In this document: positions 27,921 to 36,675 of the stretch, piece after piece
Numbering within the stretch: the first letter of the stretch is position 1
How the letters are laid out: each line of letters begins with the position of its first letter
Assembly (NCBI GenBank): GCA_963710865.1
Contig: CAVQBR010000002.1
Coordinates: 1,694,356-1,758,355, forward strand
Direction of reading: 5' to 3'
Origin: PRDV01 sp963710865
Lineage (GTDB): Bacteria > Babelota > Babeliae > Babelales > Babelaceae
DNA: 64,000 bases
Notes under the pieces: model-generated
Told to the model about the DNA's origin: nothing
Database searches by the model: none
Seen by the model: only the letters and a program-made list of their open reading frames with translations
Translations under genes and position numbers: made by a program

Positions 27921-30086
27921 ATGACATGGCAAACTCTAAATAAAATAGCAATGAGTGTAGTACTGCTCATACCTACTTTGCATGGGATGGCCGAACTGAA
28001 AACCGATGCTGAGTCATTGCCAGTGGAAATGCGAAGTAGGGGATTCACACCCCTTCATCTAGCCGCTTATTTTGGTCACACAGAACAGATTGCTCAGTTA
28101 ATTGCAGAGAATGCCGACGTTTGTGCAAGAAGTATAAGTGGCTCTACACCCTTGCATCTCGCAGCCGAACAGGGCCATGTAGGCGCGGTTAAAGCTTTAA
28201 TTACCGAACTCAAGAGAATTGAGACAGATGGAACTTGCATAGTCGATATACAAGATACTGCGGGCGCTACACCACTTGCTTGTGCTGCGGCAAATGGTCA
28301 TATCGACTGCCTCAGCTGCTTAATTGGGCATGGCTCAAGCAGATACGTAGCTGATAAGCGAGGGCGTTTTCCCTTTCATAGAGCAACTCAGAAGGGCCAC
28401 CTACAGGCCATGGAGATTCTTCTGCCCGATGAACGCTGCTTAGATGACGAGAGGAGAGGATACATACAGTTTTGGCTGCAATCAACTCGTGATGGGGTCG
28501 AAAGTGGTAAAATAGAAGTTCTTGATTTTGTTATGCAAAGGATAGCGGGACGCTGTGATCCTATTAGGGGATATCGGATAGACAGTGGTATTGAAAATGT
28601 CACTCCTTTGTTACGTGCTGCATCATATGGTCATGTACCATTAATGCAATGGTATCTTGAACAGCCAGGCACAAGCATCAGTGAAAGAGACCGCGAGGGA
28701 GCGTCTGCCTTACATTATGCAGCGCGATATGGACATGTGAACGCGGCTCAATTCCTTCTTGAAAGAGACCATGAGCAGATCAATGTAAAAGATGGACGGG
28801 ATGGCGAATGCCTTCCAGAAGCTACCCCTCTCCATGAGGCCACCGCAGGTAATCATAGTGAAGTAGTAAGGCTTTTATTACAACATAACGCAGAAGTAGA
28901 CGCGCGCTCGCGCTTGGTCGCTGCGACGCCACTACATTTTGCTGCTGGCAGAGGACACACCCAACCTCTGGAGCTCCTCATTGGAGCGGGTGCATCTCTG
29001 ACTGCGACGGATAGTAATGGATGGCAACCTCTACATGTGGCCATTATTTGCGGCCATAAAAACTGCGTTGAAACTCTCCTGCGAAGAAAAGCTAATATTG
29101 AGGCTAAGGTACTAAACAATTTTACCCCACTACTCTGTGCAGCACTAGCTGGTCATGTTGAAATTATAAAATGCCTGCTGAAGCACGGTGCAGATGTTAA
29201 ATATGAATGCCGTTCTGGAAATGCACTTATGTGCGTAATCAACAGCTACATAGAAGACGCTCTGCACTATCTCTTTTATCATCCCGAAATGGAATTAACG
29301 AGTTGCAGTAATTGTTTACCAGGTAAGGTGCCAATCCTCTGCTATGCAGCAAAAGTAGGAAACTATACAGCCGTCGAATTCCTGATTAAAACGAGTGCTT
29401 CTCTTCATGATCAACTCAGTGATGGCCGAACCGTACTACATTGTGCAGTAGAAGCTGTAAACTATCATGGAGTTGAAAAGTATGGTATTGTCAGACTTTT
29501 ACTACGGGCTGGCGCTGACATGTTACATCGAGATATCCATGGTAATACGCCTCTTTCTACATTACCACTTTCTGCCGAGCAGTCTCCATTGGCTCAAGCG
29601 TATTTTGAAAATCGCTCCTTATACCTTTCCGGTCATATAAGTGAAACGGATACCATTGATTCTGTTGTTGAGATAGCAGCATATTTTCTCGACATTCCCG
29701 TCCTAGAAGCGCTTAAAGATCTACTGGAATCTCGATTAGCCCAACATCGATCAAACGGAGACAATCTCTTGATGACTGCTCTCAAACATATTGATCTGGA
29801 AGGAATACATTGGCTCTTGGATCAGAAAATATGTGCAATCGACGATGTTGACGAGGAAAATCATGATGCTCTCTGGCTGGCAATCAACAACAGATTTGAA
29901 AGTGACACTAGAAAGCTAGCGGTGATTAATAGGCTACTTGAGGCTGGAGCGAAAGTAACTGAAGATCATCTTCTTCAAGCGGAAGACTGCAAACATGAAG
30001 GAATCAATGAAATATTTATGAGGCTGGTAACAATCTATAGATATAGTCAACGACCTCAAAGGGAAAGGCTGAGTCTGTTCAAGTAA
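27921..30086 (+). CDS. A14: secreted ankyrin-repeat protein (721 aa)
   Basis: Intact. The signal region has M-S-V-V-L-L-I-P-T-L-H-G-M. Its 3' 1,200 bases are nearly identical to those of A13 (for example L-S-G-H-I-S-E-T-D-T-I-D-S-V-V-E), so the two recently duplicated or converted. The upstream -10 element is degenerate (TTTAAATGGATAAAG near 27880). The C-terminal module has F-L-D-I-P-V-L-E-A-L-K-D, then Y-R-Y-S-Q-R-P-Q and the tail R-L-S-L-F-K. Confidence 0.93.
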   Translation: MTWQTLNKIAMSVVLLIPTLHGMAELKTDAESLPVEMRSRGFTPLHLAAYFGHTEQIAQLIAENADVCARSISGSTPLHLAAEQGHVGAVKALITELKRIETDGTCIVDIQDTAGATPLACAAANGHIDCLSCLIGHGSSRYVADKRGRFPFHRATQKGHLQAMEILLPDERCLDDERRGYIQFWLQSTRDGVESGKIEVLDFVMQRIAGRCDPIRGYRIDSGIENVTPLLRAASYGHVPLMQWYLEQPGTSISERDREGASALHYAARYGHVNAAQFLLERDHEQINVKDGRDGECLPEATPLHEATAGNHSEVVRLLLQHNAEVDARSRLVAATPLHFAAGRGHTQPLELLIGAGASLTATDSNGWQPLHVAIICGHKNCVETLLRRKANIEAKVLNNFTPLLCAALAGHVEIIKCLLKHGADVKYECRSGNALMCVINSYIEDALHYLFYHPEMELTSCSNCLPGKVPILCYAAKVGNYTAVEFLIKTSASLHDQLSDGRTVLHCAVEAVNYHGVEKYGIVRLLLRAGADMLHRDIHGNTPLSTLPLSAEQSPLAQAYFENRSLYLSGHISETDTIDSVVEIAAYFLDIPVLEALKDLLESRLAQHRSNGDNLLMTALKHIDLEGIHWLLDQKICAIDDVDEENHDALWLAINNRFESDTRKLAVINRLLEAGAKVTEDHLLQAEDCKHEGINEIFMRLVTIYRYSQRPQRERLSLFK

Positions 30087-30280
30087 AAGATGGAGCGGCA
30101 TCTAATCCTCGGCCATTTACCATTTGGGTGATATTTCGTTGGTGGTGAAGAAACAATTGGCAGTGTTGAGCACGCAGCAAAAAGAATAAAAGATGGTGCT
30201 TTGAGCAATTTACAAAGAGGGTCTCAGATGAACTTTTCGTTGAGCATAGCAGGAGTCGCTTGATTTGTTCAAAATTCACA

Positions 30281-30308
30281 TGTACAAAAAGACGATTTTT
30301 GTTATAAT
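30281..30308 (+). promoter_or_regulatory. Promoter of A15
   Basis: TGTACA (30281-30286), a 16-base spacer and TATAAT (30303-30308), then TTAAATAGATAAAATTTTCAA. Confidence 0.7.
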
Positions 30309-30347
30309 TTAAATAGATAAAATTTTCAAACATCGAAAGTGACTACT

Positions 30348-32507
30348 ATGAATTGGCAAACTATTAATGCAATAGGAATAAATATACTGCTCATACCAGC
30401 ATTGCATGGGATGCAAGAACTGAAAATCACTGTTGAATCATTGCCTGTGGAAATAAGAAACAGGGGATATACACCACTTCACCTAGCAGCCTATTTTGGT
30501 CATATCGAAAAGATTGCTCAGCTAATTGCGACGAATGCCGATGTTTGTGCAAGCAGTGTGAATGGATCTACACCCTTGCATCTCGCAGCAGAACGGGGCA
30601 ATGTAGGTGCCGTTGAAGCTTTAATTACTGAATTCAAGAAAATGAGCCTGGTTAATCAGACGACGGATACACCTTCCATAGTCGATATAGAAAATACCGA
30701 GGGTGCTTCACCACTTGCTTGTGCTGCTGCAAATGGTCATATCGATTGCCTTACCTGTTTGATTGATCATGGCGCAAGTATATGGGTAGAGGATAATCGA
30801 GGACGCTTTCCATTTCATAGAGCAGCTCGGAACGGCCACCTAGACGCTATGAAGATTCTTCTGCCCGATGACCACTGTGTGCTTAGCGAATCGTTTTGGT
30901 TGAAGGCAAATCGGGATGCAGTCGAGAGTGGTAAAATAGAAGTTCTTGATTATGTGAGGCAAAGGATGCCAGGAGGTACTAGGGGATACCAAATAGACAG
31001 TGGTATTGAAAATGTTACTCCCTTGTTGGGGATTGCTGCATCTTTTGGTCATGTATCATTAATGCAATGGTATCTTGCACAGGCAGGCAGTGACATCAGT
31101 GAAAGAGACGAGCAGGGAGACACTGCTTTGCACTATGCTGCACGATACGGGCAAGCAGAAGCCGCAGAGTTCCTTCTTCAAAGAGACCCGACATTAATCG
31201 ATAGAGAAGGAGGTCAGGTACGGATATGGCTATCAGGATGCACTGCACTCCATGAGGCTGCAGCAGCCGGGCATAGCAACGTTATAGAGGTTTTGCTACG
31301 CCACAATGCAAAAATAGACGCTCGAACTACCTCGGGAGCTACGTCCCTGCATCTATCTGCAAAGAAAGGACATACCAAAGCTGTTGAATTACTTTTACGT
31401 GCTGGGGCATCTCCCGAGGCTGCCATGGCTAATGGGCGCACACCTTTGCACGAAGCAGCTCAAAATGGTCAAAGAGGTTGTGTTGAGGCTCTGCTTCAAC
31501 ACAATGCTCCTATTGAGGCAACTGATTCAACCAACTGTACACCGCTTCTTTGTGCCATTGAGGGAGGGCATCTTGCTGTGATTAAATGTTTATTGAGTCA
31601 TGGCGCAAATATCAAGCACTGCTCGCGCATTGGAAATGGTCTCATTCACGCTTTTAAAGGCACGGAGAGAAACAAACTTGATGTTATACACTACCTCCTA
31701 CACAATACCGAAATCGATTTAAGATGTTTCAGCGGTAATTTTTTAAGCATCGTCCCAGTCCTGTTCGATGCGGTATACAGGAGAAAAAGCAAAATAGTAC
31801 GTCTCCTTATTACTGAAGGAAGCGCCCTTGATACTCAGCTCGAGGATGGTCGGACGATACTGCATTGTGCAGCTTTTGATAAGGGGCGAAAAACGAATGG
31901 GATGGTCAAACTTTTAGTACGCGCTGGTGCCAACATGCTCAGTCCAGATAATACAGGAGACACCCCTCTCTCAAAATTACGCAGCAAACCAACTCAACTT
32001 CCATTAGATCAAAATCATTTTCACTATTTTCAAAATCGCTCGCTCTATCTCTCTGGTAGGCTTGCGGCAGGAGATACACTTGATGCTGTTTCTTGTATTG
32101 CAGCAGAATTTCTCGATATTCCCGTTCTTGAAGCATTTAGAGATCAGCTGGGAGATAGATTGATGAAATGGCGGAAAAATGGAAAGAATTTATTGATGGT
32201 CGCCATTACAATAGACGATTTTGATGGAATTAAGTGGCTTTTAGATCAAAAGATATGCAACATTACCGATTTTGACGCTGAAAATCATGATGCACTCTGG
32301 CTTGCAGTTTCAAACACAAGTGATTCAGCAAGGTTAGCAGTAGTAAATATGCTACTTGCAGATGGAGCAACCGTCACAGAGGAGCATCTGCTCCAAGCAG
32401 CAAAAAGTTGGAATGAAAATAGTGTAAACGAAGTGCTTATGAGGCTCGTAACAATCTATAGATATAGTCAACGGCCTCAAGAGGAAAGGCAGAATCTGTT
32501 CAAGTAA
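30348..32507 (+). CDS. A15: secreted ankyrin-repeat protein (719 aa)
   Basis: Intact. An in-frame GTG at 30339 exists, but ATG 30348 aligns with the family start (M-N-W-Q-T-I-N-A-I-G-I) and sits better behind GAAAG. The signal core is slightly shorter than in sisters (N-I-L-L-I-P-A-L-H-G-M). The C-terminal module has F-L-D-I-P-V-L-E-A-F-R-D. The tail R-Q-N-L-F-K is the most divergent in the array. Repeats 9-12 differ more from sisters than usual, so this is one of the older copies. Confidence 0.92.
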   Translation: MNWQTINAIGINILLIPALHGMQELKITVESLPVEIRNRGYTPLHLAAYFGHIEKIAQLIATNADVCASSVNGSTPLHLAAERGNVGAVEALITEFKKMSLVNQTTDTPSIVDIENTEGASPLACAAANGHIDCLTCLIDHGASIWVEDNRGRFPFHRAARNGHLDAMKILLPDDHCVLSESFWLKANRDAVESGKIEVLDYVRQRMPGGTRGYQIDSGIENVTPLLGIAASFGHVSLMQWYLAQAGSDISERDEQGDTALHYAARYGQAEAAEFLLQRDPTLIDREGGQVRIWLSGCTALHEAAAAGHSNVIEVLLRHNAKIDARTTSGATSLHLSAKKGHTKAVELLLRAGASPEAAMANGRTPLHEAAQNGQRGCVEALLQHNAPIEATDSTNCTPLLCAIEGGHLAVIKCLLSHGANIKHCSRIGNGLIHAFKGTERNKLDVIHYLLHNTEIDLRCFSGNFLSIVPVLFDAVYRRKSKIVRLLITEGSALDTQLEDGRTILHCAAFDKGRKTNGMVKLLVRAGANMLSPDNTGDTPLSKLRSKPTQLPLDQNHFHYFQNRSLYLSGRLAAGDTLDAVSCIAAEFLDIPVLEAFRDQLGDRLMKWRKNGKNLLMVAITIDDFDGIKWLLDQKICNITDFDAENHDALWLAVSNTSDSARLAVVNMLLADGATVTEEHLLQAAKSWNENSVNEVLMRLVTIYRYSQRPQEERQNLFK

Positions 32508-32768
32508 CAGTTTGAGCTGCATCAGATCCTCGGCCATTTACCGATCAGACAAGTCTGGAAAAGAGGATAAGGTTTCGTTGGTGGAGAAGCAATTGGCTAG
32601 GTTCAGCATGCACCATGCTTTGAGCAACTTACAGAGAAGATCTCATTGCCTGTCGTCTTATCTGGTAATCCTGCACCAAGTGTCGGTTGCGCTGAAAGAT
32701 CAAACCAATGAGAACTTTTCGTTGAGCACAGCAGGAGTTGGCACGCAGATGGATTTGCGCAAATTTTA

Positions 32769-32796
32769 TATACAAATGTGTACATTTTGCTATAAT
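32769..32796 (+). promoter_or_regulatory. Promoter of A16
   Basis: TATACA (32769-32774), a 16-base spacer and TATAAT (32791-32796), then TTAAATTGATAA. Confidence 0.7.
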
Positions 32797-32842
32797 TTAA
32801 ATTGATAACCTTTACAAAAAATCAAACCAATGGAGGCCTGCA

Positions 32843-35065
32843 ATGGCTTGGCAAACAATAAAGACGGTGGGTATAAGTATGGTACTGCTCATACCTACTC
32901 TGCATGGTATGCAGGAACTTAAGACCAATGTTGAATCATTGCCTGTGTACTTACGGCACAGGGGGTACACCAAACTGCATATAGCAGCCTATTACGGCCA
33001 CCTTGAAAAGATTACTCAATTAATTGCGTCCAATGTTGTTGTTGATGCAAGAAGTGTAAATAGATCTACACCCTTACATCTCGCAGCAGAACGGGGCCAT
33101 GTAGGCGCAGTTGAAGCTTTGATTGCTGAACTCAAAAGAATTAATAGCTACGCTTGCCCATTAGCTCATCAGGCAACAGATATACCCTCCATAGTCGATA
33201 TACAAGATGCAGCGGGTGCTACACCACTTGCTTATGCTGCTGCAAATGGTCATACAGATGTTGTTAGATGCTTAATCGCAAAAGGAGCACGTATCGGTGT
33301 AGCTGACCGGCAAGGATATTTGCCATTTCATAAGGCAGCTCAGAATGGGGACCTAGAAGCTCTGAAGATTCTTTTGCCAGATGGTGCGGGAGAAAACCAC
33401 GCATTTTGTGAGAAGGCACTCCATTGTGCAGTTAAAAGCGGCAAAACCGACGTGCTTGCTTACGTTATGAATATAACAAAAGGACGACATGATCCAGAAG
33501 GGGGATATCAAATAGTCGGTGGTTCAATGCATGCTACTCCCTTATTACTTGCTGCAGCACTTGGTTATCCATCACTGATGGAATACTATCTTGCACAAGA
33601 AGGTTCTCGCATTGACGATAGAGACCGCGATGGCGCTAGTGCTTTACATTATGCTGCACGATACGGGCAAGGAGAGGCCACTCAATTCCTTCTAGAAAGA
33701 AATCCCGAACTGATCAACATAAGGAAAAAAGGCCACCGTAAATGTCTGGGAGTCTGGAAACGTCTGGATAAACTGCCAGGAGGAACTGCGCTGCATGAGG
33801 CAGCCGCCGGTGGTCATAGTGAAGTCGTAAAGCTTTTACTTCAACATAATGCAGAAATAGATGCGAAATTGGCCTATGGTTCAGAGACGCCGCTGCATTT
33901 GGCTGCAGAAGAAGGACACACCCAAGTTCTTGGGCTACTCATTGACGCCGGAGCATCTCTAACAGCGACCGATATTTATGGCTTTCAACCGTTACATCTG
34001 GCCGCTAGGGCTGGCCAGAAAGGCTGTGTTGAGGCTCTCTTGCGAAACAAGGCGGATATTGAAGCGAAAGACTCATCGAATCGGACTCCATTGCTTCGTG
34101 CCGCCGGAAGTGGTCATCTTGAAACTATTAAATGCTTACTCCAGCACGGTGCAGATATCAAGTGTGAATCTGATAGATGCTTACTCCAGCATGGTGCAGA
34201 TATCAAGTGTGAATCTGATCATTTTGGAAACGCGCTCAGCTGCGCAATTTCCTGCAACAAGGAAGCCGCTACGAACTATCTCTTTCATCATCCCGAAGTA
34301 GAATTAATGAGCTGCATCTTCCATGCCGCAAGAAGCGGCAACTATAAAGCTATGGAACTCTTTATTAAAAAGGGAGCTTCTCTTGATACTCAACTCGATG
34401 ATGGTCGAACCGTACTGCATTGCGCAGTAGAAGCGGTAAACAATGATGGATTTGGAATGTATGGTACTGTCAGACTTTTAATACGAGCTGGCGCTGACAT
34501 GTTACGTCGAGATGATGCAGGTAATACGCCTCTTTATTCATGCAAAGGTCGTTCTAATTTACTAGAAACTAAAACTTATTTCGAAAATCGCCGAGTGTAC
34601 CTTTCTGGTAGTATACCTCCTGGAGATACCATTGATTCCGTTTTTCTGGTAGCAGCAGACTTCCTCGACATTCCCGTCCTCGAAGCACTGAAGGATCAGC
34701 TGGGAGATCGATTGATGCAGTGGCGAAAAGATGGAAAGAATTTGTTGATGGTCGCCCTTACAGCAACGGATTTTGATGGAGTTAATTGGCTTCTAGATCA
34801 GAAGATATGCGACATCACCGACGTTGACGGGGAAAATCATGATGTTCTCTGGTTGGCAATTAAAAACAAATCACTTGAAATTAACGCCAGAAAGCTAGCG
34901 GTAGTTAATAGGCTCCTTGAAGGGGGGGCACGCGTAACCGAGGATCATCTGCTTGAAGCAGCATCAAGCGGGCATGAAACTGTCAATGAAGTGCTCATGA
35001 GGCTCCTGGTAACATATCGATACAGTCAGCGCCACGAAAATGAGAGGCTGAGCCTGTTCAGGTAA
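32843..35065 (+). CDS. A16: secreted ankyrin-repeat protein (740 aa), last of the array
   Basis: Intact. It has the best ribosome site of the family (GGAGG, about 7 bases before ATG). The signal region is T-I-K-T-V-G-I-S-M-V-L-L-I-P-T-L-H-G-M. A 45-base tandem duplication at 34133-34222 repeats C-L-L-Q-H-G-A-D-I-K-C-E-S-D in frame, so repeat number here changes by short slippage or recombination as well as by whole units. The C-terminal module matches A3 best. The tail is R-L-S-L-F-R. Confidence 0.93.
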   Translation: MAWQTIKTVGISMVLLIPTLHGMQELKTNVESLPVYLRHRGYTKLHIAAYYGHLEKITQLIASNVVVDARSVNRSTPLHLAAERGHVGAVEALIAELKRINSYACPLAHQATDIPSIVDIQDAAGATPLAYAAANGHTDVVRCLIAKGARIGVADRQGYLPFHKAAQNGDLEALKILLPDGAGENHAFCEKALHCAVKSGKTDVLAYVMNITKGRHDPEGGYQIVGGSMHATPLLLAAALGYPSLMEYYLAQEGSRIDDRDRDGASALHYAARYGQGEATQFLLERNPELINIRKKGHRKCLGVWKRLDKLPGGTALHEAAAGGHSEVVKLLLQHNAEIDAKLAYGSETPLHLAAEEGHTQVLGLLIDAGASLTATDIYGFQPLHLAARAGQKGCVEALLRNKADIEAKDSSNRTPLLRAAGSGHLETIKCLLQHGADIKCESDRCLLQHGADIKCESDHFGNALSCAISCNKEAATNYLFHHPEVELMSCIFHAARSGNYKAMELFIKKGASLDTQLDDGRTVLHCAVEAVNNDGFGMYGTVRLLIRAGADMLRRDDAGNTPLYSCKGRSNLLETKTYFENRRVYLSGSIPPGDTIDSVFLVAADFLDIPVLEALKDQLGDRLMQWRKDGKNLLMVALTATDFDGVNWLLDQKICDITDVDGENHDVLWLAIKNKSLEINARKLAVVNRLLEGGARVTEDHLLEAASSGHETVNEVLMRLLVTYRYSQRHENERLSLFR

Positions 35066-35087
35066 TGTAATACCGATAAACATGTGG

Positions 35088-35134
35088 ACCTGAGTAAGCT
35101 CATACTACCGAACAAGCTCAGGTTTCTGTTTTCA
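35088..35134 (+). terminator. Terminator-like hairpin after A16
   Basis: ACCTGAG (35088-35094) pairs with CTCAGGT (35117-35123), followed by TTCTGTTTT. Compared with the A6 terminator, 18 extra bases sit in the loop. Confidence 0.55.
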
Positions 35135-35200
35135 CCGATTACCGATATGACTTCCAGTCCATGAAAAGGATGAGACTTTTTTTAGATCAAAAGGTTGAAA

Positions 35201-35308
35201 CATTGGGCATTCCTTTTTACGGGCACAAAAAGAGGAATTAAATCGATAATCGCCTATGGCATTGCGCTCGATGGCAAAGATCTGTATATCAAAGAACTGT
35301 GGGTCTAA
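35201..35308 (+). pseudogene. Short C-terminal remnant, perhaps of a PD-(D/E)XK/AAA-ATPase-like gene
   Basis: An open stretch without a start codon ends with I-I-A-Y-G-I-A-L-D-G-K-D-L-Y-I-K-E-L-W-V and a TAA at 35306. Its pattern (hydrophobic strand, G-I, then a charged strand) resembles the end of the nuclease-like gene at 53399-54480 (V-G-I-S-F-A-L-E-N-K-K). I infer that it is a leftover of such a gene; the match is short and weak. Confidence 0.35.
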
Positions 35309-36423
35309 TATAAAATGTGCTGTTCTTCTTCAGAATAGACAAAGTTAATAATCAATCCAAGCATCACAATATTACATAAGAGTGCAGAAAGACCATAACT
35401 AATAAAGGGGAGGCCTAACCCCTTTGTAGGAACAAGACCGGTCGCCACGAATAAATTGATGAGCGCTTGAAGGCTTGTAAGAAGTACATAGCCCGTTGTC
35501 GCATAATAGCTAAAAGGATCTTTAAGCGAACTTGCAAGCTTGAGCCCCGTATACAAAAAGAGAATAAAGAGCAGTATAAGCATGCCAGCACCGACAAAGC
35601 CTGTTTCTTCTGCAATGATTGAGAAGATGAAATCTGTATGCTGCATCGGTAAATAGAAATACTTCTGCTTTGACTGAGCAATCCCAACCCCGGTAAGATT
35701 GCCAGATCCAATCGCGATAAGAGATTGAATTATTTGAAACCCAGCCCCTTGGGGATCTTCCCAGGGGTTTAAGAAGGTGAGTACTCGCTGTACCCGATAG
35801 GGCTTTAAATATACCAGGAACCCGATCACAGGGAGCAAGCTACTGAGGGTAATAAGGAGATGCTTTGCTTTACAATGCGCTATAAAGAACAAAAGAAAGC
35901 TCGTAATACAGAGGGTAAGAGCTTGCCCAAAATCGGGCTGTTTTAAAAGAAAGAGAGCGGTAATAACCATAATACTTAAGAGGGGAAGATATCCTTGGGT
36001 AAGCGACGTAACTCGATATTTCTTTTTGGCGAGTAAGTAACTGAGATACACAATAAAAGCCATTTTCAAAGCTTCACTCGGTTGAAACCCAAAACCCGCA
36101 ATATAAATCCATCGATGAGATCCATGAATAGAAGTTCCCAAGCCAGGAATAAAGGTCAGCGCTGTTAAAAAGAGAGTTCCGCAGAATATCAGGGGGATAA
36201 AACGCTTAATAAGATCAAGTGGGAGATAGCGAGCAATGATAGCACCGACAACACCCAAGAGAAAGCCCGCTACTTGCTTGCGCAAATAATAATCGGCACA
36301 ACCCAGTCTCTCAAGAGCATAGACTGAACTTGAGGAGTAAATAAATATCATTCCGACCATGATGCAGACCATGACCACGGAAATAAATGAATAGACAGTC
36401 GATTGTTTTTGTGTTTCTTCCAT
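35305..36423 (-). CDS. ftsW: FtsW/RodA-family peptidoglycan polymerase (SEDS protein)
   Basis: SEDS proteins polymerise lipid II into glycan strands in the cytoplasmic membrane; FtsW acts at the division septum. The protein of about 372 residues has about ten hydrophobic segments. Family landmarks are visible: G-S-H-R-W-I near residue 105, Q-P-S-E (about 117-120), K-Q-P-D-F-G-Q-A (about 163), and a C-terminal G-L-P-F-I-S-Y-G. I choose the ATG at 36423, seven codons inside the longer frame, because GAAGGG lies just upstream. The combination of Q-P-S-E with G-L-P-F-I-S-Y-G favours FtsW over RodA. Finding it with MurD says that this organism still makes a septal wall. Confidence 0.88.
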   Translation of the reverse strand: MEETQKQSTVYSFISVVMVCIMVGMIFIYSSSSVYALERLGCADYYLRKQVAGFLLGVVGAIIARYLPLDLIKRFIPLIFCGTLFLTALTFIPGLGTSIHGSHRWIYIAGFGFQPSEALKMAFIVYLSYLLAKKKYRVTSLTQGYLPLLSIMVITALFLLKQPDFGQALTLCITSFLLFFIAHCKAKHLLITLSSLLPVIGFLVYLKPYRVQRVLTFLNPWEDPQGAGFQIIQSLIAIGSGNLTGVGIAQSKQKYFYLPMQHTDFIFSIIAEETGFVGAGMLILLFILFLYTGLKLASSLKDPFSYYATTGYVLLTSLQALINLFVATGLVPTKGLGLPFISYGLSALLCNIVMLGLIINFVYSEEEQHILY

Positions 36424-36675
36424 GCATTTTCCCTTCTCTATCATAAGCGTAGAACTATCTATCTAAAAGTCAACTTTTTGTTTGATGAATGAGCGATCGA
36501 TTTGGATGATTCTGACCAAAAAAAAGACGATCGTCTGGCTGTTTAAGTAGGAATCCCCGGCACTGCCTCGAGCTATAAGTTCTCTGAAAGCGTAAAAATA
36601 ACAGAGAAGGCTTATGGCGCATCTCATACTTGCTAATACGTCAATTTTTGACTATGCTCGATTCATGAGGATTAT

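Noticed and set aside
1..35065. CRISPR array suspected from regular repetition
   Set aside because: The repetition is coding (33-residue ankyrin units and whole genes), with no short identical repeats and unique spacers.
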